The notes: generated by a model from the letters alone, not told the origin. A stretch of 64,000 nucleotides of DNA from Melieria omissa (GCA_963971225.1 OZ020267.1:109021892-109085891); one strand, 5' to 3'; shown: positions 11,916 through 24,170, numbered from the stretch's first letter. Numbers and translations: made by a program.

Positions 11916-13194
11916 TTCCCTTCAATTATGAACAATATTCATCGTTATTTTTTCGCCTAAAATTGCACTCATATATGCGCAATGTGTTTCCATAAAATAT
12001 GACATATCAATTAATGTAACGTATACGCTCCGTAGCGCCACTGAAAATAATTCTTATGTAAATAATTCATATTCCATAAAAAAATATGACGACTTTTGCA
12101 ATAATGCAATTGATTTGTTAAAATCGTTGTTGAAAAACAAGCAAAACAAACTATAAATATGAAACTATGTGAACATCTGGTAGCAACAGTAACTGACATT
12201 TCACTCAGCTGTGACAATATGCACGTGTGAACCTCACACAAAAAAAAAATATATGTACATACATACGAAATTATTTGTAAACACAAATAATGCCAACTCT
12301 AAGCGTACAAGTGATTTATAAAAAAAATAAAAAAAATAAAAATAAAATTACATCAGCAATTGAGTTTTGTAAATAAAAATATTTTCTTTTAGTGCCATTG
12401 AGCAACAATGCAAGCAAAATGAAAATTGCAAATGAAAATATTGAAATTGAATGGAATGGCATGGCATGAAATGAAACGAAATGAATGCCAAATAGTGGTG
12501 CGCACAGCATCAGGGAAGAGGGGTGCAAGCCAAGCATGCAGCCATGCAGTCATGTTGCTGTTGCTGTTGCTGGAAGTGTGTGCAATGAAGCATTGCATGG
12601 CTGCGGCATGCTCACACACAGATGTTTGCGCACACATATTTATTGTGTATGTTATATATTTATACATGTATGTAGATGCATGTGTGAAAGTGCAAATGCG
12701 TATTTGCGCTTCTGTGCGCACGGTGTGAACTTACACACATATTAACACTTGTGTGCAAGAGCAAAAATTTATACGATTTTTTTTTTCTATAAAAGTGAAA
12801 ATTTATTTTACACACGCGCTCAGTTGCCGAGCATAGAGAAAAATGTATTGTATGTGTGTGCGTTTATATGCGAGCATGACTGGCTGGCCATTGTGCAACA
12901 TAATTGATTCGGCCTCATATAAAACATGTGGAAGCAGCTCAACTCAATCGTAATGACCTCCGCACCCGGCCTTACACAAACACACACACGCATACGTAGT
13001 GCAGACTGCCACTTACAACAATTGCTCGTCGAAGGCAGCTGTTCGTTGGCCCATGCATGCAGCTGCTATGAGAAAAAGTCTGGCGTTGGCTGTGGCTGTG
13101 GCCTGCAACTTGAACTGTGCCTTAAAGCGGCCGATTTGTGTCAGTGGAGTGAGTGTGTTTTGTTGCAGTGACTTTGGAAATACACGGAAATTGT
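11916..13194. other. Unique DNA with CA/GT-rich patches, no gene seen
   Basis: AT-rich to about 12400. It then contains short CAT/ATG-rich and CA/GT-rich stretches (12540-12760, 12840-13000). Open frames on both strands (for example 12426-12728) consist of low-complexity residues and overlap each other, so I do not call genes. Confidence 0.5.
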
Positions 13195-13370
13195 TATATG
13201 TATGCGGTATGTACATCTGGCCCCACGTTGGGCGCCATTTTCTGTTATATGTATGTGTGCGGTCGATCACGCGGCATGGCCCTGTTCGTAGCGGCCTCAC
13301 GTTGGGCGCCATGTCCTAGTAGGTGTTTGTATGTACCCACATGTGGCATGCCTCCCGTTGAGCGCCGCGA
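13195..13370 (-). repeat. Three tandem tRNA-Lys-3'-end-like sites (primer-binding-site-like)
   Basis: 13220-13237 reads GCCCCACGTTGGGCGCCA. This matches the last 18 nucleotides of insect tRNA-Lys including the non-genomic CCA. A second copy at 13294-13311 has one mismatch and a third at 13350-13367 about four. Because CCA is present, these are not tRNA gene ends. On the minus strand they look like the primer binding site that follows the 5' LTR of retrotransposons priming with tRNA-Lys. Three such sites 56-74 bp apart suggest local duplication of an LTR/leader junction. Confidence 0.6.
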
Positions 13371-16300
13371 ATTTAGCTCGGTGTGTCTAGCTGTTGGGTT
13401 TCTAGCCTTTTGCTTCTGCTGCCGCTGCACCTCCTCAGTCCTTGGGGCAGGTTGCCGCTAGTCGTCCTCATGTTGCATGTATGCCGGCACCCTACCTCCG
13501 ACCGGTGAGCACGAGTATGACTACGGGGCCAGCGGTTTTGTTGGACGCGTGCATCTGGCTTTGTTTATCCCGTAGCTTCAGCTGGCGTGGGTTCCACTCC
13601 AACAAGTCCGCTCCGTAGCCATACCGCCTCACCTACCGCCATTTGGATCTACATCAGCAAGCACCGCAACGACGACCTAGCAGCCTACAACCGGAAAATC
13701 ATAACAAAAGATACATACACACATACACTAACATACAATTATTTTTATGCACATGCTTTAACTCCTGACATAGCGGACGGACATGGTAGCAAGTACCATT
13801 GCTGCTGTTGTTCCTATTCCTCAGCATTGCCTCATTGAATGGGATGCTCTTAACCCGCCCTGCCATTTGTTTCCTAAGGTGAAATTTGGAAACCCAATGG
13901 AAACTTAACCCTCCTTACCCCACTTCAGTGACAGACCAAACATTATTTAAGCTTAAGCAACCATTATAACAATTTTTATTCCATAATCTTAACCTAATAC
14001 AAAATCAATTCTTAATCTAATTTCCATACTATTTTTCATGTTCGAATTATAATTAAATTTTAATTGTAATTTTATTTATTCAATTTCAAAAAAAAAATAT
14101 CAACAAAAGCTTAAAATTAAATTAACTCGAGAAGAAAAATGCCTTTTTCAGTTACTTAGATCATACCGTTTTCTTAGACTTAGACAAATATTCCAAAACA
14201 ACATTAACCAACGTTTCATCATAAAAAACCAAAAAAACCACACTTTCAAAAATAGAAAAAAAATAAATTTTCTTTCTCCCTTTTTCTTCCAATTTAAATT
14301 ACTTTTCCAATCAAACTTTAAAATTAAAAAAGAATCTTTTGTTTCTCAAAATTCCTTTTTCTTATTTTAACTAATTCTCAGAATTTTCCGCAAATTGTAT
14401 TGTTATTTTGTTTTTCCTTGGACATTATCCCCTTTTCGTTTCTTTTCTTTCCCTTTTTTTCAAAATAACGCACGAAAACCCATATATATAACAATATATA
14501 AAATTATATTAAAATGTTATTGGTTCACTCACGGTTTTTCTCGCTCCATCGATGCGTTGGGCCCAGCGACATGATGCGCGTATTCAGGAACGTGATGTGC
14601 TAAATAGGGAAAATTTGTCATAGGTGTAAGTGCGTTTTTCTGTCTTTTTCGATATAACCCAGTTGTTTTGTTCTTTTTTTTTTTTTTTTCTTCTTCGCTT
14701 TTCTTTTGCTAAATATTTCGTAAATTTAATTTTTCATAGGATAAATTCATGTTTCAGTTATAAGTTTTAATGACATAAAAAAACGCTTTTAAAAATAGAA
14801 TAGTGAGAAGAAATAACCTTTTTGATATTTTCATTTTTGGTTTCCCCTTTTTTTTTCCTAAACAAATGGTAGTTAACTTTTAATAGTTTTAATTTTTTAA
14901 CAAAAATTAAATCTTAAGAATAAAATATTAATAGAAAAAATATATGTATATTTTTGCTTTGTTTAGCACAATTTTTCATATACATGTTTTCTTTTAAATA
15001 AATACACCACATATTTTTTTTTTTTTTTGTCAAAATTTTAATTAGAAAAAAAACCCTGTTATCATAAATAATATAAATTTTGTATAAGGATTTTAGTTAG
15101 AAAAAAAATGTCTTCCCATTTTGGAATTAGTTATTAGCAAATTTAATTTAAAAATTTAGCAATATGACGCACATATTTTAAGAAATTTTAATTAGTTTTT
15201 ATATTATAAAAAAAATTCAACAACTTTGCACGCTCCTAAAATATCCTGGTATGAGTCTCGCAGCTTCTAGCGACTCCAACGATGACTGGTCTTCCAGCAT
15301 TCTCAGCAGCATTCCCGGGCAGCAGTAGTATGCGTTTTTATTTTTGTCAGCTTCACATTTATAGTTTATAAACAGTTTAGATATACTTGGCGGAGTTTAA
15401 GTTAATTTTTAGCAGAATTATTTTGTTTTTAGCACAATTTAGGTAGTTTGTTTAGCATTGGCATGGGTTTTTTTTTTTTTTTTTTTTTTTGTCTTATATA
15501 GCATAGTCGGAATTTTTGGCTGTTTTGGCGTTTTGAATTTCTTTGGTGGTGTACTTTCTTTAGAACGAGAACCACATTGTTTTTAAAGGCAAGTTTTGCC
15601 TCGTGAGATTTTTTTGAATAAAAATGAAATTTCGCTCACTCGGCACTGAATATTGTTTCGTCTTTACACTATGCCCTTGTATTGGCCACTATGTCCGCGC
15701 ACTTCATCATTTTCTCCTGTACAACCGGCTTATGCCACTATTGGGCCGCACGAACTCTCGCAGGCCACTTTGTTGAACACCACGGATTGGCCACTTAACC
15801 ACTGACTTAACACTCAGCAACTCCTCTTAATGATCTCGCACGACTTATGCGTAACGACTCATCCTTCGACATACCAACGACTTCCCCGATCTTACTGCGG
15901 TGGCCGCTTATAAAGGCAAATTTTGCCGCAACAGCGCATAATCGCCTGATCTTCCAAATTCCAGCAGATCACCCCACTTCTTTGCAGAAATGCGACAACA
16001 TTTGGTGCATGGGGTGACCTTTACGTGGTTGGTGGAATGCAGCAGCCAGAACGGCAAAGACTTCACCAGCTGCACGACACAACAACAACATTCTTGGAAT
16101 AGCAAGTGCCGGCAGCCGAAATGCATCCTACCAACACTTCGCGCAAGGTCATAAAGTGCAGCGCGGCCGAAGTGCATTACCACCGCCACACCCCACTATC
16201 TGCTGGATACGCAGATTCGATTTAAGAGCGCCGCGCTAGCGCAGTACGAACGCACAGCAAAAGAGAATGCGCAAGTGAAGCGCGAAATTCTGCGCTCACG

Positions 16301-16465
16301 TTCGCCAGCGTGGGTGGCTCAGCATGACACCAACAACAACCATGTTGGCTGCCAAGTGTGAATACGAGCACTAGCGAGCGCTCACTCGATCACTGCTGAA
16401 CAAGTCTAGTTTGATTAGCGCTAGGCTGATTAGCGCTAGCGATTAGTGCAGTGCGTCGCATTAAT
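13243..16465 (-). mobile_element. Candidate long LTR / retroelement block, minus orientation
   Basis: The block is GC-rich at 13243-13700, very A/T-rich at 13860-15230 and GC-rich again at 15240-16465, unlike the surrounding DNA. On the minus strand, tRNA-Lys-type primer-binding-like sites follow it (13220-13367). A TATA-like CCTTTATAAGCGG lies near 15907, with a plausible start region 25-30 bases downstream. One reading is a solo long LTR of an element like the long-LTR gypsy group, with U3 at 15.9-16.46 kb and a long R/U5. No matching second LTR and no coding sequence were found, so this is inference. It could instead be unrelated GC-rich host DNA. Confidence 0.35.
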
Positions 16466-17296
16466 ACGCGGCCCTGTTTTATGTATCTGAGTCTTTATAT
16501 GCAGCCCAGTACAAAATGTGGAAGGAATAGGAAAATAATTTTCAGAAATGCATCAAATATTATAAAAACTGTTAAGGTTAGACCAGTTTACAGTCAAAAG
16601 TTAAAGGATTTTGTAGGCTACGATGGGTTTTTGTTTAGTTGTCAGTTTGATATGAAAAAGCAAATTTTGTTAGGATTTATGGTGAACAACTTTTTCTTAA
16701 AATTTAACTTTTTTAATCTGCTTTCAACTCCTTCTATATAGTCAATAAAGCCGAGATGAAGTTATTTTCAAATGTAGAGCCTAAATAATTTTCTCTCAGT
16801 GCATTCACATGGCTAATGGTCTGCTCCGGAATGGTGTGAGTCAAAGCCATTCAATATTTTTCATATATTTGATTGCATTTATTTTTCCAAAATACTGCAA
16901 CCATTGCTAAATGACTTTTTTATTGGTTTATATTAGTAAAATTTATGTACATGACATGGAAATAGGAGCCCAGCTAAATATACTAAAAGAAATGTTTTAA
17001 AGTTATAAAAGTTAAGTAATCATGTTGTAATTATTTTTGGTGTGAAAGAAGCTAGTTTCAAAATAGTTTGAAGAATTTAAATTCTCTATCGAAAAAAACA
17101 AGTATAAAAATAATGATAATCATAATAAAATAATAAAAAAACACATATAAAATATATATATTTTTTCACAATAAACAACTTTGAGTCATAATCGCAAATA
17201 AATAATAATAGTGAAAGAAACGTTTTAGTATGTGTTTGTAAGTGATTCTTTGAAAAGGGAGCTTTTGAAAATTAAGTTATTGGACGTGCTTAGCTT
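16466..17296. other. AT-rich unique DNA, nothing recognised
   Basis: A/T-rich flank between the GC-rich block and the LINE insertion at 17309. No coding domain, terminal repeats or tandem arrays were seen. Confidence 0.5.
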
Positions 17297-17308
17297 TGCG
17301 TAACATAG

Positions 17309-18511
17309 GTAAGATTAAGATTAAGATTGGGTAGCGGGAGTCGAGCACCACCTGCCCGAGACACTGCGTCCAGTGTTGAACTATTGTGTGACGTCCCTTT
17401 ATCTTACTGAAGGAGTTCGTATCCTCCGATGTTATCCAGGAACTCCTTTATTTTCCTTAGATCAAATTCAGACAGATCGTTTGTCTGTACCAGTTCCCTT
17501 CCCAGTACCCGCTTTCTTGCGTGTATGAGGGCGGGACGTTCCGTTATGATGTGTACAGAAGTCTCCTCGTCTTCCATACAAAACCTTCATAGTTCGTTGT
17601 CCGTGATTCCCAGTCGCGCTCTATGCATATTAAGCAGACAGTGTTCGCTTAGGATCTCCGTCATGAATCTAAGCTCTGCTGGGCTTAGCTCCAAGAGCTA
17701 ATTAGATTTATTTGCAGAGTAAACTAGAAAGAAATGCTTGGAACAGCGTTGTCCCACTGTGTTCGACCATTTGTGGTTAGCTCGATTTAGAAATTCCTGT
17801 TTTACACAATGTCTGTAATGAGTCTTGCTAACACTTATGATTGGTTCAGGTCCGTAGGGTCGTCTTGCCGCCCTCCTTTGTCAATCTGTCTGCCTCCTCA
17901 TTAGCATCGTGTCCACAGTTTTCCGGTACCTAGTGTATTATCACTTGGTTGTCCTTGGAAAGGTCTTGGAGGACATCTACTGTCTCCCAGACCAGTTTAG
18001 AGTCAAATGTCGTCGAGTTCAGAGCTTTGATTGCAGCCTGACTGTCAGACATTATGAATATCCTCTTCCTTTTCAAGTTAAGTGTTAGGATTGTCCTGGC
18101 ACATTCTTTAGTGGCATAGACCTCAGCCTGGAAGACGGTGGCCTTTTCCCCAAGACTGACTGAAAGTTGGTAGCTAGAGCTATAAATTCCCGCTCCTGTT
18201 CCTTCTTCCGTCTTGGACCCATCAGTGTACCATACAATATCATCACACGTCGGACTGATTCTATTATCAGCCCAGTCCTTCCTGTGCGGTATGTACGTTT
18301 TGTACCTTCTTCTGAAGAGGTGCTTCTGAGGAATCAGATCAAGGGGCAACCAAAAGCCTCCATCTCGTCTCCTATCCCTCAGCAGAGATATCCCGATTGC
18401 CTGTGTATCCTTCGGTATAAATCCACTATGCACCAGTCTGTGAGTGCTGGCTATTGCAGCCATTTGCACTTTGAGTTCCAGCGGCATCGCCCCCAATATA
18501 ACATTAAGGGC
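17309..18511 (-). mobile_element. 5'-truncated LINE with RNase H, about 1.2 kb
   Basis: A minus-strand LINE of the I/LOA/R1-type group. The 5' end is truncated within the segment between reverse transcriptase and RNase H (ALNVILGAMPLEL begins at the insertion point). The 3' end at 17309 consists of about three ATCTTA-type hexamer units, a simple-repeat tail typical of this group. The 12-bp flanking duplication shows it inserted as a unit of about 1.2 kb. Confidence 0.88.
17405..18511 (-). pseudogene. LINE RNase H domain and C-terminal tail
   Basis: The open frame 18544-17930 includes a full set of RNase H catalytic motifs: WYTDGSKTEEGTGAG (Asp 108), VFQAEVYA (Glu 141) and IMSDSQAAIKAL (Asp 167). 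Beyond a stop near 17930 the next motif is visible as ANEEADRL. Further along, one frame reads LSPAELRFMTEILSEHCLLN and ends with FDLRKIKEFLDNIG before the tail. Stops separate these parts, so it is a relic, but the RNase H core itself is unusually well preserved. Confidence 0.8.
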
Positions 18512-18523
18512 TGCGTAACATAG

Positions 18524-20195
18524 ATAACGCCCCAAACTTACCAAGATTCAGAGCTTATGGCAACCTACTCAGGGTCACGTTAAACATAATATCAACAGGT
18601 CATCGTAGACTAGCCCTGTCTCGGGACCCGAAAGTTTAAGAGTTGAGTTGAGCGTTTCTTAAAATTGCTGGGCCATAATAGTCTCTAGCAGAAGTGAGCC
18701 AATTTTTTGGCTTTGCAAGGGTGGATGCGCGAGCAAATTTTTGGGTAGGTGCCTGAATTTCTAGTCGCTCCCTGTACTTTAATATTTACATTAAATATGG
18801 AAGATTAAAAACGCATTTTTTCAACCTTATTCAAATTGAAACATTTTGCCTTTAGTATGATTGACACAATAATAATATTTTAAAAATAATACAAAATTTG
18901 AAATTAAGTAATAATTTAATTAAATTACATTTCAAATAAAACTTTCTCTTATCCTCTTATATTGTAATATTCTTTTAGTTGTGCTAAAAAAATTCCAAAA
19001 ATAATTCTTCTAACACACTCACCAGCTCTTGAACCCCCACTCCAGCTAATCGTTGCCATACAACTAAACGCTGCCATGTGGCCATGTGTACTGCTTTAGG
19101 TTCTTCACTACTAAGCACTTGTGGTGCTTACAACTTGCATGCACTTCAAAACTAGTTTTTCCTCTACGCTGTAAAGCAGCATTTGAGTTAACAAAACTTT
19201 CAAGTACACTCATACATAGCCAACCAAAAAACAACCAACTACCCACAACTACCGAAATGGCAATGGCAAAAAAAATCGCTTAAAAATCGCTGTGTGTATT
19301 GCAGAGTTAATTTTGCAACAACACACAATGGTACCGGAAGTGAAGTGCATTCACATGCAACAACAAAAAAAAAACTACAGCAAGAAAACAAAAACAGCAC
19401 ACAACAAGCGGCAACAAAAAACAGCGGTAACAAAATTCGATACGTTGCATAATGATAGGCGCTTGAAATGCGCCGGCGAACGTGGCGCACAGCGATCGAC
19501 TGAACGAGTCGGCAACATGCAATGCGCGTACGTCAATTTGCATGGAAATGCAGTCGAGTGAATGAGCGACTGTTCGAGCAGTGTGTGTGTGTGTGTTTAC
19601 ATGTGTGCGTGTGATTGCATTTAATTTGTTTCATTTGCTTTGTTTTAAACGGCCATATGGCGGACACATGTTCATAAGTATGTGTGTGTGTGTGTTTGTG
19701 TCAGTGTATTTGGCACAATGCACTTAACAATTGTGCGCGCATATGAGCTCATCAACGGTAACACCAAAAAGTACACACACACGCAGACGCAATATGCCAT
19801 ACGTTACTTAAATTGCAATTGACGTTCGCACCGGCAGTCAGCAGGACATAACAACATACGGAATGATGCACATAGACACACACATACACTGATGAATGGA
19901 GGCATGAATGTGGAGTTTTTGTATGTGTGATTATAGTTGTATATGAATTGTTGTAAAGTACATAGTTGTAGTCAAAGTGAAATGAAATTAAATGTCTGAG
20001 TGATTGGCACTTTTGGGCTTTCGTTTCATTATTTCATGCGCATTTGCCTGAAGTTTTGGAATTACGAAAACAGAAAAAAAATTCAGAAATAAAATCAAAA
20101 AAAATATGACACAAAATTAAGGCTGCATAATTTTAGGCGATTTAAGTTAAATGCTGCTGAGGTAGATTTGTTTGTTATGAAATTTTCCTAAATAT
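18524..20195. other. Unique DNA with GT repeats, no gene seen
   Basis: AT-rich, with GT runs at 19581-19596 and 19680-19697 and several CA-rich stretches to 19900. Overlapping short frames at 19239-19561 arise from CAA/AAC-rich sequence. One copy of the 15-bp motif (GCATAATTTTAGGCG, one mismatch) is at 20125-20139. Confidence 0.5.
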
Positions 20196-20354
20196 TTAAC
20201 ACGTTGAGTGCCACATGAGACCACGTTGGCCTCACACGAATTTGGGCCTCCTGTGCCGCGTGAGACCAACGTGGTCTCACAGTCAATACACAAAAAATGC
20301 CTGTGGCCTGTGGGGACAATTTTTTGGATTGTATGGTGGCACTCAATCTGTTAA
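20196..20354. mobile_element. TTAA-flanked MITE, 159 bp
   Basis: TTAA at 20196-20199 and 20351-20354 encloses inverted ends CACGTTGAGTGCCAC and CAGATTGAGTGCCAC (13 of 15 identical). TTAA targets are characteristic of piggyBac-type elements. The interior has two further near-palindromic blocks built on GAGACCACGTTGG / CCAACGTGGTCTC. No coding capacity. Confidence 0.85.
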
Positions 20355-20629
20355 GTGAAGTTTTTAAAGGAAGCCTGCACTAAATTGAAGTAGTATAAAT
20401 TGCATAATTTTTTTAAATTAATTTTTAATTAATTTTTTTTTTAATTTTAAAGCATTTCAAATACCAATAAATGCTTACTTTTGCAGTTAGCTTAGAAGTT
20501 TTTGTAACATTTTTATTAAATAAATTTCATTTTAGAAAAATTGAAGGATGAAAAATATAACTTTTTCAATTCAATATCTTTTTGCAGTGGCTACTTTTAT
20601 CTATATTTGTTAGAATTGTGTCATTTTGG

Positions 20630-21235
20630 CAGTGCTGCCAGATACCTGAAGGGACTTTCTCTTAAACCTTAAAAAATACTGCAATTTTCTTCCAAAAGTT
20701 GAAAAATATCCTAAAATTTTTTTATAATTTGAGTAATTTTAATGGAATTAAACTTCTCAAAAAAAATAAAAATATATTTATTTATTCATCTTCGGCTTAA
20801 CAACAAAAACTTAACAAAAAAAATCGTCGCCTCAGAAAATAAATGTCGTATGTCTTACTAGGCTCAATGGAACATACGACATTCGTTTTCTGAGGCGACA
20901 AAATATGTATATTGGAAAAAAATTCAATTTTTTGACAGAATTTCATTGTGACAGCAATACGTGAGAACGAGATAGAACGAGCATTTAGTAAGATTACAAA
21001 TTTCTAACACAATGGGATCGTTTGACTATTGAAAAAGTTATCAAAATATGTTTTTTTCCCAATACATAATGTATCCAAAAATCTCCCAAAAATCCACTAA
21101 GGATGCGAAAAATCCCCTAACATAAAATAGAAATGTCCTAAACTTTCTCTTAAAAAATTCTTCCTCCTAAAAATACTCCTAAAAGGCCAAGAATCTCCTA
21201 AATCTAGGAGGAAATCTCCTATTCTGGCAACACTG
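20630..21235. mobile_element. hAT-like non-autonomous element, about 606 bp
   Basis: The ends are inverted: CAGTGCTGCCAGA at 20630 and the complement of CAGTGTTGCCAGAA ending at 21235. The 8-bp flanks CATTTTGG (20622-20629) and CACTTTGC (21236-21243) match at six of eight bases, consistent with an aged hAT target duplication. No transposase is present. A separate hairpin (20826-20899) lies inside. Confidence 0.6.
20826..20899. repeat. 74-base perfect-type hairpin
   Basis: Arms 20826-20852 and 20873-20899 are complementary over 27 bases with two mismatches (left arm GTCGCCTCAGAAAAT...). They enclose a 20-base loop. It could be a tiny foldback element or, if transcribed, a small-RNA hairpin. 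Nothing else in the window resembles the arm sequence. Confidence 0.85.
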
Positions 21236-22950
21236 CACTTTGCAACAATTCTTTGTTGACATTTAAAAAAACAAAAATATATACACAACTTCGAGCAGTA
21301 ACAGCTGCGGTTCGACTCTTTACAATTCCCTTGCCTCATTCTAATTCCAAAGTTTTCTTATAAGCCAAAACTTTTTGCGAAAAACTTGTGCTCTTACTTA
21401 TTGTTGTTGACGTTTATCGGTTATTTGCTGTTTTCACCAATCGGTCTTTGCTTTATGACAAATTGCGTATCTAGTGCATAATAAACTCTCAAGGCTGTAT
21501 AGCAAAATTTACTACAGCAACAACTATGCGATATGTTCAGCAGCGGCGAAGAAAAATTACATGGCAAAGATAAGTGAGGAATGAGTGGAATTTTTAATAA
21601 CGTTAGGCAGTTGCAGTGGTCAACCATATCTTTTTGTTTGGACTATTATAACGTCTGCTATATTCAGCCTCTTTATTAGCCTAAAAGTATACCACAAAGA
21701 CAAAAAAACATGTTATATATTTCCCATTTACCCTCTTTTGGTCTAATCCTTCCGCACTTGCTCCTGTACATGTACGAACCATTCCTCCCACTTTGAATCT
21801 AACAACTTCTAAATTATAGAAATTGTCGAAACATTGCAGCTTTTATTATCTCCTTACTTAAGCGCACAGAACATAAGTCTAACATACATTTAGGCTCTTC
21901 AAGTATAAGTCATAACTCATTATTTGCAAGAAACACCACCACATATCGCTTCCTAAAACTTTCATAGTGTTAACCACTATGGCATAAAATTCCTATGAAC
22001 GTTTCTTTACGCCATTCGTCAGACACAAAACAAACGAAATTCTACACACACCAAATATACACAAATTGCAAAAATTCCAATTAAATTCGCTTTAAGTCTT
22101 ACAACTGTCAGAATCACGCAAATTCGTACAAATGTCAGACTAGTGCGAAAATGTGTCATAAGATGCTGGCAAGCGCGTCTGTTCATTACAAGCTTTTTCC
22201 CGATTGTTTTTTGGCGTCTTGCCGTATTTGAGTTTGACAATGGCTCACATCCAAAATATGAAGGAGAATTTCTCATTTGCAGTGCAGTACAGTTGCGGTT
22301 TGTGGCAGTTTGGTTGTCATATGCGGTGTACCAGCGTCTATTGTGCCTGTGTGTGTGTGTGTGTTTGTAAGTGTGTCTGCAACTACATTTGCACTTAATG
22401 CAATAATGTTGTTTTTGTCTCCAAGGAATTTATGCAAATTTTAATTGCAAAACACACACACACACACACACACATACACACACGCACTACCGAAGCCAAC
22501 TGCAACGATGACAATAACAATAGCACATTGCAGTGTTATTGTCATCGCTCTGCTTCTGTCTCTGCACATACTTTTGCATGCCTGGGCGCGTGTGAGTGCT
22601 TACGTGTGTGAGTGCTTATGTGTGTGAGTGAATGAGGTGTACCACTTTGCCGCTTTCTTGCCAGCTCATGAGATTCTTCTTCAATTATTTGACTTAATTA
22701 AATGACAATTGCTCAAAGGAGCGAAATGCCGTTATTGTGAAAGTGATATGATTATTTATTTGTACAGCAAAGAGGTACAGATTGGTGCTAATATTGTTGT
22801 TGTAGTGGTTGGGGAAATTGGCTGTTGGATTTGTGGTGCATGTGTGTGTGTGTGTCAGTTTGCTTTGCTTGTCCGTAATTTTGCTTACAATATGGGATTT
22901 TCTAAGAATATTTCAGAAATTGGAGCAGCCTTTTAGGCGTTCTTATTGAA
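21236..22950. other. Unique DNA with CA/GT microsatellites, no gene seen
   Basis: AT-rich with GT at 22349-22364 and CA at 22451-22484. Copies of the 15-bp motif are on the minus strand at 21678-21692 and on the plus strand at 22925-22939. No domain-bearing frame. Confidence 0.5.
22451..22484 (+). repeat. (CA)n microsatellite
   Basis: Uninterrupted CA units to 22473, followed by CATACACACAC. A GT run lies about 100 bases upstream (22349-22364), so the two could pair. Confidence 0.9.
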
Positions 22951-24170
22951 TCACATAACTGCAAATGACCCACATACATTGTTGTGATTACAAGCGGTTG
23001 TAGGATAATTTGTGGGGTAGTTGCAAGTGAAAAATTTATATTTTTTGGCCGCAAACTTGGCGATAAGGAAAGGATAAGGAGAAGATAAGGAAAGATATGA
23101 ATGGGCTAAGGAAGAGATAAGGGAAGAATGAGCAGGAAATAAACGATAAGAATAAAAAAGCATAAACAAGATTAAGCTAAACGTAAGGAATGAACAAGCA
23201 AAGGACAGGGAAAGGGTAAGAACCAGATAAGGAAAGGATAAGGAAAGGCTGAGGAGAAGATATAAAGTAAACGAGAAACAGATATGAAAAAGAGAAGGAA
23301 AGGATAAGGAAGAGATAAGGAGAGGAAGCCGTAAGCAATACATTAGGAAAAAATCAAAAAGGGATAAAGATAGAACAACGATAACAAAAGGATTTGGAAA
23401 GTAGAAGAAAAGAATAAGCTACAAGTAGGTAAAGCATAAGCAAAGGACAGGGAAACAGAAAGAATACGAATAAGGATGATGATAATATAAAAAAATATAT
23501 GAAAAGGATAAGGAATGGCTGAGGAGAAAGTAAAAAACAAATAAGAAACAGATATGGAAAAGAGAAAGAAATGATAACTAAAAAACAAATAAGAAACAGA
23601 TATGGAAAAGAGAAAGAAATGATAAGTTAAAAACAAATATGATATGGAAAAGAGAAAGAAATGATAAGGAAGGGATAAGGTAAGGAAACGGTAAGGTAAG
23701 CAATAGATTCGAAAAAAAATCAGAAATGGATAATGGAAACGATAAGAAAAGGATAAGGAAAGGAGAAGAAAAGACGTAAGGAAAGAAAAAGCAAGGGCAG
23801 GGAAAGGGAAAAATAAGGATGAGAATAATAAAAAAATTATATATAATAGATAAGGAAAGGCTGAGGAGAAAGTAAGAAACAATAAGGAAAAGATATGAAA
23901 AAGAGAAGGGATAAAGAAAGGACCGTTATAGATTAGGAAGCATTAGATTAGGAAAAATTAGAGTAAAGAAATAGGAAAATTAGATCAAAAAAAGACAGGA
24001 GAACGATACGAAAAGGAAAAGGAGTGTAGAAGAAAAGAATAAAGTACACGTAAGGAAAGAATAACCAACGAACAAGGAAAATATAAGACTAAGAGAAGAA
24101 AAGGATAAGGAAAATTAGAGAAACATATATTAACAAGATAACGAAAAGCTGAGGAGAAGGAAAGAATTAG

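Larger units (their letters stand above)
17297..18523. repeat. 12-bp target-site duplication of a LINE
   Basis: TGCGTAACATAG occurs at 17297-17308 and again at 18512-18523. It exactly brackets the minus-strand LINE. LINE homology starts immediately inside the right-hand copy, which supports a true insertion duplication. Confidence 0.85.

Noticed and set aside
13220..13237. tRNA-Lys gene fragment
   Set aside because: The match includes CCA, which is not encoded in eukaryotic tRNA genes, and the rest of the tRNA is absent. A primer binding site fits better.
17429..17701. Plus-strand 90-codon frame
   Set aside because: Antisense to the C-terminal part of the minus-strand LINE.
22951..23882. 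Long Ser/Phe/Leu-rich minus-strand frames resembling membrane proteins
   Set aside because: They arise because the complementary strand is a purine satellite. Residue order follows the repeat.
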